In this document: positions 13,544 to 13,625 of the stretch, in pieces
Position numbering within the stretch: position 1 is the stretch's first letter
Layout: each line of letters starts with the position of its first letter
From: an uncultured Oscillospiraceae bacterium
Lineage (GTDB): Bacteria > Bacillota > Clostridia > Oscillospirales > Oscillospiraceae
DNA: 13,625 nucleotides
Assembly: GCA_934567115.1 (NCBI GenBank)
Contig: CAKTJA010000023.1
Location: forward strand, 1-13,625
Direction of reading: 5' to 3'
The notes under the pieces: model-generated
Seen by the model: only the letters and a program-made list of their open reading frames with translations
Told to the model about the DNA's origin: nothing
Databases searched by the model: none
Program-made: the position numbers and the translations under genes

Positions 13544-13577
13544 CCAAAAGCCCCCGTCGAAAGACGGGGGCTTTTGG
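13538..13577. terminator. Strong hairpin terminator, probably bidirectional
   Basis: CCAAAAGCCCCCGTC (13544-13558) pairs perfectly over 15 bp with GACGGGGGCTTTTGG (13563-13577) around a GAAA tetraloop. On the - strand it is followed by TCTTTT (13543-13538), so it probably ends a - strand gene lying right of the window. The CTTTT in the closing arm could also support rightward termination. Confidence 0.75.
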
Positions 13578-13625
13578 CTGTGTGTTGTGTGTATTTTTAG
13601 GAGGGAGAAAATCACATCGGGGATC

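Noticed and set aside
13599..13625. Shine-Dalgarno-like AGGAGGGAG suggesting a + strand gene at the right edge
   Set aside because: No ATG, GTG or TTG follows at a suitable distance inside the window, so a gene start cannot be supported.

Overview
The window looks like a chromosomal segment of a GC-rich anaerobic Bacillota, plausibly a Clostridia/Oscillospiraceae-type organism. The basis is a Noc-like ParB protein, a DnaK lacking the N-terminal insertion of Gram-negative DnaK proteins, a perfect CIRCE operator in front of hrcA-grpE-dnaK-dnaJ, SdpR/SdpI and YhfC family proteins, strong Shine-Dalgarno sequences and sigma-A-type promoters. The taxonomic placement is inference. No rRNA, tRNA, CRISPR array or transposase gene was seen.

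Layout from left to right. (1) 2-535: the 3' part of a noc/parB-like gene on the + strand. (2) 536-897: a gene-free gap filled by a structured repeat (copy 1). (3) 898-1953: a membrane-anchored DUF4015-like putative glycoside hydrolase on the - strand, with its own promoter set inside the terminator of the next operon. (4) 2061-8144: a - strand heat-shock operon, transcribed hrcA, grpE, dnaK, dnaJ, a PHP-family phosphatase and rpiB, driven by a TTGACA/TACACT promoter over a perfect CIRCE and ended by an intrinsic terminator. (5) 8390-10853: a divergent + strand operon of sdpR, sdpI, a YhfC-type intramembrane protease, a DUF1653 protein and a YgjP-like zinc metallopeptidase. Its promoter is bracketed by two long palindromes that are very likely SdpR operators. 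(6) 10854-11174: a second gene-free gap holding copy 2 of the repeat in the opposite orientation. (7) 11175-13396: a - strand pair, a DUF1538 polytopic membrane protein with two internal repeats followed 11 bp later by a tandem-domain PII-like protein. (8) 13397-13625: an upstream region with a weak promoter and a strong terminator hairpin belonging to a neighbour outside the window.

The most unusual feature is the repeat. Both copies have a core of about 160 bp with three conserved stem-loops. Both are bounded at each end by a hairpin. The two end hairpins are the same within a copy but have different apical stems between copies, while sharing the outer GGACCGG/CCGGTCC base. Both copies sit at the only two convergent gene junctions in the window, and in three of four ends the end hairpin plus an outward T-run forms an intrinsic terminator. 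No protein-coding or transposase function is evident, so this is either a non-autonomous mobile element or a structured bidirectional terminator module.

The second system of interest is the DUF1538 / tandem PII-like pair. It is a probable membrane transporter or channel with duplicated EP, FDSGG and D-[SA]-FG motifs, encoded with its likely soluble nucleotide-sensing regulator. The third is the autoregulated sdpRI cassette extended by an intramembrane protease.
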